From Hyphomicrobiaceae bacterium (GTDB lineage: Bacteria > Pseudomonadota > Alphaproteobacteria > Rhizobiales > Hyphomicrobiaceae), in assembly GCA_025351355.1 (NCBI GenBank), contig JANXWC010000243.1, forward strand, positions 1 to 34,065: 34,065 bases of DNA. The letters run 5' to 3'. This document shows, one piece after another, positions 31,306 through 34,065 of this stretch; position 1 is the stretch's first letter; the number at the start of each line of letters is the position of its first letter. The notes beneath the pieces are model-generated. The model had not been told where the DNA came from and searched no databases. It saw nothing but the letters and a program-made list of their open reading frames with translations. Both the position numbers and the translations under genes were made by a program.

Positions 31306-33180
31306 TCAGACTGACAACTTGAGTAGTGGGAGCGTTGTCTGAGTCGAAAGTGCGATGTCTCGTGAGACGGCCACATCCTCGCGACGAAGGAGAGACCGAT
31401 GAGCAACGCGGCGCGCATCGCGCACGACGAAAGCGCCGATCAGCAATCCAAATGCCTGCAACTGCCAGAGAATGGGGAACGGAAAAAAGTTCTGACCGGC
31501 CATTTTTTCCTGAATCGCGGGGGATAATTTCCAGTGAGCTTCGGTGTGGACTGTCATGGCACAGAAGTAAGCTAAAAGCACGACGGCGCTGACGCTCAAG
31601 CCGTCCAGCAGGCGCTCCCAGTAAGGTGCTGCACGCGATAAAAATGCCGGACAAGGCCAGCCCGTGCGTCGCGCCAGCACGGCAATGGACACAGTCACCG
31701 CAAACGGCAACACCGACCAAGTAACCAGTAGCGGCCATGGCAGCGCGTCGCCGTTCGCAACGGGATCTGCGTGCAATGCCTTTTTGAGGATTTGGGTCGC
31801 CAGATTGACGCAAACATAAATCACTGCCGATAAGAGGCCTGCCGACAGGTAGCGAGCCCACGGCAGGTCTTCAGCTCGCGCGTACCTTTTGCGAGACCCG
31901 ACGCTGACGCCGATTAAAGCAGCGATCGCCATCAGCGTACTGAAACGCGCTAGAACCTCCGCCGTTGTCTGCCCGCGGTTCGCGAGAAACATCACCAAAA
32001 ACCCAGGCACCGCCACCAGGAAGAAAAAGCCGAGCATGACGTCTACGCTCACACGGGGCATGACGCCGAGGAAAGCGAAGCCGGAATCGCGAAGGCGTTC
32101 AAGGCGCGTGTCGGCAACCTTGTAATGCGACAGCACTACGCACCGCGCGGTCAGCACGCTCACTTGGTCGAGCAGATCGGTATATTCCAAATCGAAAAAA
32201 TGCTGGATCTGTAGCAGACGCTTTCTCAATTGCGGTCCGGTCAAACTCAGCGTTTTCTGCGATATCTCGGGGGCAGCGGACGCCACCATGCCTTCGATCT
32301 CAGCCAACAACTGTCGACGGGATGGCGCGGCCCGGTCCGAGCTAGTCGGCAGCGCGGGCATGTCGTTCATGATGCGGAAGGCATGGCCGCCCTGGTCGGA
32401 GATCAACTTGATGATAGTGATTGCAAGTTCGGTCTTTCGATCGTGGGCTTCGACGAGCGCCTGGAGGTGCTTGCGCTCATCATCCGAGAACAGCGCGACG
32501 CTCTTCGGCATCCATTGCTTCAGCATGCGCAACAGGGTCGACGCCTTCTCCCATTTCTCGAAGGCGATGAGACCAACATTGTCGAGCGTATCATCGGCGA
32601 CATCAAGGCCAAATTTTCTCACGTAGACGCGGTTCAGCCGCCGCTCATCGTTGCTGGGGTCGAAGGGTTTGCTCGCGAGATAACCGGCAAGTTCGTGCAT
32701 ATCGGTACGCAGGTGGCGGAGATTGTGCAGCCAGATCGCCAGGGCGCTCTCAATATCGCTGAAGAAACGGAGCTGCAACATGAGGCCCTGAAGCAGCACG
32801 GCAAAATAGGGGGCGCGCGACCGCAGCGCCGACAGTTCCGATAGGGTTGCCGCCGCCGCATTTGCCGACAGTTGCGGCGCGAGCGTGTCCGGCGGCAGCT
32901 TGAACAGTCCACCCAGCATGGTCTGTTGGGCGAACTGAGATGCGTAAGTGGGAAACGCATAGAACATCGCAAACAGCATCAGATAAACGCTGAAGCAGAT
33001 AAAAGCGAAAAGAATGCGCGGTATCGGCTTAAAGGGTAGCCGCCGACCATTTTCATCTTTGATCATCGAAGGTCGGACGGTGGCCCAGACGAGCACCAAC
33101 ACGCCAATACCGGCAACAGCGATGAAAAGCTCCCGATCCCGCATCGCCCAACCGAGCATATCGAAAAGTTCACTGTTCAT
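31306..33180 (-). CDS. large membrane protein of unknown function
   Basis: A 624-residue protein that I do not recognise. Two N-terminal membrane helices (about 17-35 and 56-76) are followed by a soluble region of roughly 300 residues (80-378) that is rich in leucine, arginine and acidic residues and probably helical. Then come six more membrane helices (about 380-399, 412-428, 446-464, 484-503, 525-545 and 570-586) and a basic C-terminal tail (RDARRVAHRSLLRRED). No ATPase, kinase, protease or transporter motif is visible. GGAGA about 9 bases before the ATG supports the start. It converges on the stress operon and is divergent from sucC. A sensor or scaffold is possible. Confidence 0.75.
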   Translation of the reverse strand: MNSELFDMLGWAMRDRELFIAVAGIGVLVLVWATVRPSMIKDENGRRLPFKPIPRILFAFICFSVYLMLFAMFYAFPTYASQFAQQTMLGGLFKLPPDTLAPQLSANAAAATLSELSALRSRAPYFAVLLQGLMLQLRFFSDIESALAIWLHNLRHLRTDMHELAGYLASKPFDPSNDERRLNRVYVRKFGLDVADDTLDNVGLIAFEKWEKASTLLRMLKQWMPKSVALFSDDERKHLQALVEAHDRKTELAITIIKLISDQGGHAFRIMNDMPALPTSSDRAAPSRRQLLAEIEGMVASAAPEISQKTLSLTGPQLRKRLLQIQHFFDLEYTDLLDQVSVLTARCVVLSHYKVADTRLERLRDSGFAFLGVMPRVSVDVMLGFFFLVAVPGFLVMFLANRGQTTAEVLARFSTLMAIAALIGVSVGSRKRYARAEDLPWARYLSAGLLSAVIYVCVNLATQILKKALHADPVANGDALPWPLLVTWSVLPFAVTVSIAVLARRTGWPCPAFLSRAAPYWERLLDGLSVSAVVLLAYFCAMTVHTEAHWKLSPAIQEKMAGQNFFPFPILWQLQAFGLLIGAFVVRDARRVAHRSLLRREDVAVSRDIALSTQTTLPLLKLSV

Positions 33181-33412
33181 AAAATAAATTCTCCATGAAA
33201 AGTATCGGTGGAGAAAACTGCAATAGCGAAGCTTACGAAACCGTTCCGCAATTGCAAACGAAAAATTGAGGCAGGTATCATGTGGGTGGGCCGGCGAAAT
33301 TGGCCGTTGAGGTCAAGGCGCCTTGTTGCGTACGCGCGGGTTGTGCCCGTGGCGAGTTCCGGCTATCCGTTCGCGCATCACTCGATAATGTCTAGCTATC
33401 CGGGAACACGCC

Positions 33413-34065
33413 ATGAACATCCACGAATATCAGGCCAAAGAACTTTATCGCGCCTATGGCGTGCCGACCCCCAAGGGCGGCGCGGCGTTCAGCGTGGATG
33501 AAGCTGTGAAAGCGGCCGCTGCGCTGCCGGGTCCGGTCTGGGTGGTCAAGTCGCAGATCCATGCCGGCGGGCGCGGCAAGGGCAAGTTCAAGGAAGCGGC
33601 AGCGGGTACGGGCGGCGGCGTGCGCCTCGCCAAATCGATCGACGAAGTCAAGAAATTCGCCAGCGAAATGCTGGGCAATACGCTGGTCACGGTGCAGACC
33701 GGGCCCGAGGGTAGACGCGTGCAGCGTCTCTATGTCGAGGATGGTTCGCAGATCGCGCGCGAACTTTATCTCTCGGCGGTGATCGACCGCGAGACCAGCC
33801 GCGTCGCCTTCATCGTCTCGACCGAAGGCGGCATGGATATCGAGAAGGTGGCACACGATACGCCCGACAAGATCATGACCATGTCGATCGATCCGGCAGC
33901 GGGGTATTTTCCCATGTACGGCCGCAAGATCGCGTTCGCTCTCGGGCTCACCGGCGCGCAGGTCAACCAATGCGTCGAGCTGATCGGCAACCTCTACAAG
34001 ATGGTCGTCGAAAAAGACATGAGCATGTTGGAGATCAACCCGCTGGTCGTCACCAAGGACGGCCA
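33413..34065 (+). CDS. sucC: succinate-CoA ligase (ADP-forming) beta subunit, partial
   Basis: The N-terminal 217 residues of the citric-acid-cycle enzyme that converts succinyl-CoA to succinate with formation of ATP; the gene runs off the right edge. The ATP-grasp fold is recognisable from [37 protein letters not shown] (nucleotide-binding lysine loop), [33 protein letters not shown] and [13 protein letters not shown] (metal-binding segment). The ribosome binding site is weak, but the family always begins this way. sucD would be expected next, outside the window. Confidence 0.96.
   Translation, partial: MNIHEYQAKELYRAYGVPTPKGGAAFSVDEAVKAAAALPGPVWVVKSQIHAGGRGKGKFKEAAAGTGGGVRLAKSIDEVKKFASEMLGNTLVTVQTGPEGRRVQRLYVEDGSQIARELYLSAVIDRETSRVAFIVSTEGGMDIEKVAHDTPDKIMTMSIDPAAGYFPMYGRKIAFALGLTGAQVNQCVELIGNLYKMVVEKDMSMLEINPLVVTKDG

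Noticed and set aside
1-34065. CRISPR arrays, tRNA genes or complete insertion sequences
   Set aside because: No regularly spaced repeats, no tRNA cloverleaf with a GGTTCGAATCC-like arm and no transposase or integrase were seen on either strand.

Overview
The window is about 34 kb of a moderately high-GC chromosome, and every recognisable gene family fits an alphaproteobacterium. Supporting signs are two perfect GGAAC-N16-CGTT promoters of the alphaproteobacterial EcfG general-stress type, an adrenodoxin-type ferredoxin, a DUF883 protein, a gamma-class carbonic anhydrase, and the short intergenic hairpin repeats common in these genomes. I cannot place it to genus. There are no rRNA or tRNA genes, CRISPR arrays, transposases or phage structural genes. 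Most of it is core or housekeeping chromosome with small accessory patches.

Layout. 1-526: no gene I can support. 527-5546: a membrane protein, leuB, an orphan oligopeptide-type ABC binding protein, and a secreted metallo-beta-lactamase-fold protein. 5579-6778 (minus): a redoxin with a histidine-rich tail followed by a gamma carbonic anhydrase. 6975-9157: pyrE, then a gene-poor stretch with a small lipoprotein, repeats, and a truncated GIY-YIG nuclease fused to a second copy of the pyrE 3' end; the two pyrE ends flank the stretch like attachment sites. 9158-11990: a secreted serine hydrolase and an orphan NitT/TauT-type binding protein. 12023-14169 (minus): a GDYXXLXY/DUF2157 membrane pair and diacylglycerol kinase. 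14396-17901: ferredoxin, a lipoprotein, lipB (minus), a cysteine synthase and an AlaX-type editing protein. 17902-18573: a gene-poor region with nested small ORFs and a strong intrinsic terminator, possibly a small RNA. 18574-22208: a purple-acid-phosphatase-like enzyme, then on the minus strand a LuxR-type regulator translationally coupled to a degenerate trypsin/PDZ protein, and a short-chain dehydrogenase. 22444-26791: a two-gene RND efflux pump. 26873-29925: an ankyrin protein, an ectoine-hydroxylase-like dioxygenase and a NamZ-type muramidase. 29937-31285: a GFA-family protein and a two-gene DUF883 operon, each behind a perfect EcfG-type promoter, the operon ending in a clear terminator. 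31306-33180 (minus): an unrecognised 624-residue membrane protein. 33413-end: the start of sucC.

How the genes work together. The firmest units are the RND adaptor and pump, the EcfG-driven DUF883 operon, the overlapping GDYXXLXY/DUF2157 pair, the protease-like/LuxR pair with a 4-base GTGA overlap, and the redoxin/carbonic-anhydrase pair. The most unusual signals are the pyrE 3'-end duplication around a probable island remnant, the catalytically degenerate protease coupled to a regulator with a receiver-like N-terminus, and the structured small-ORF region near 18.1-18.4 kb.
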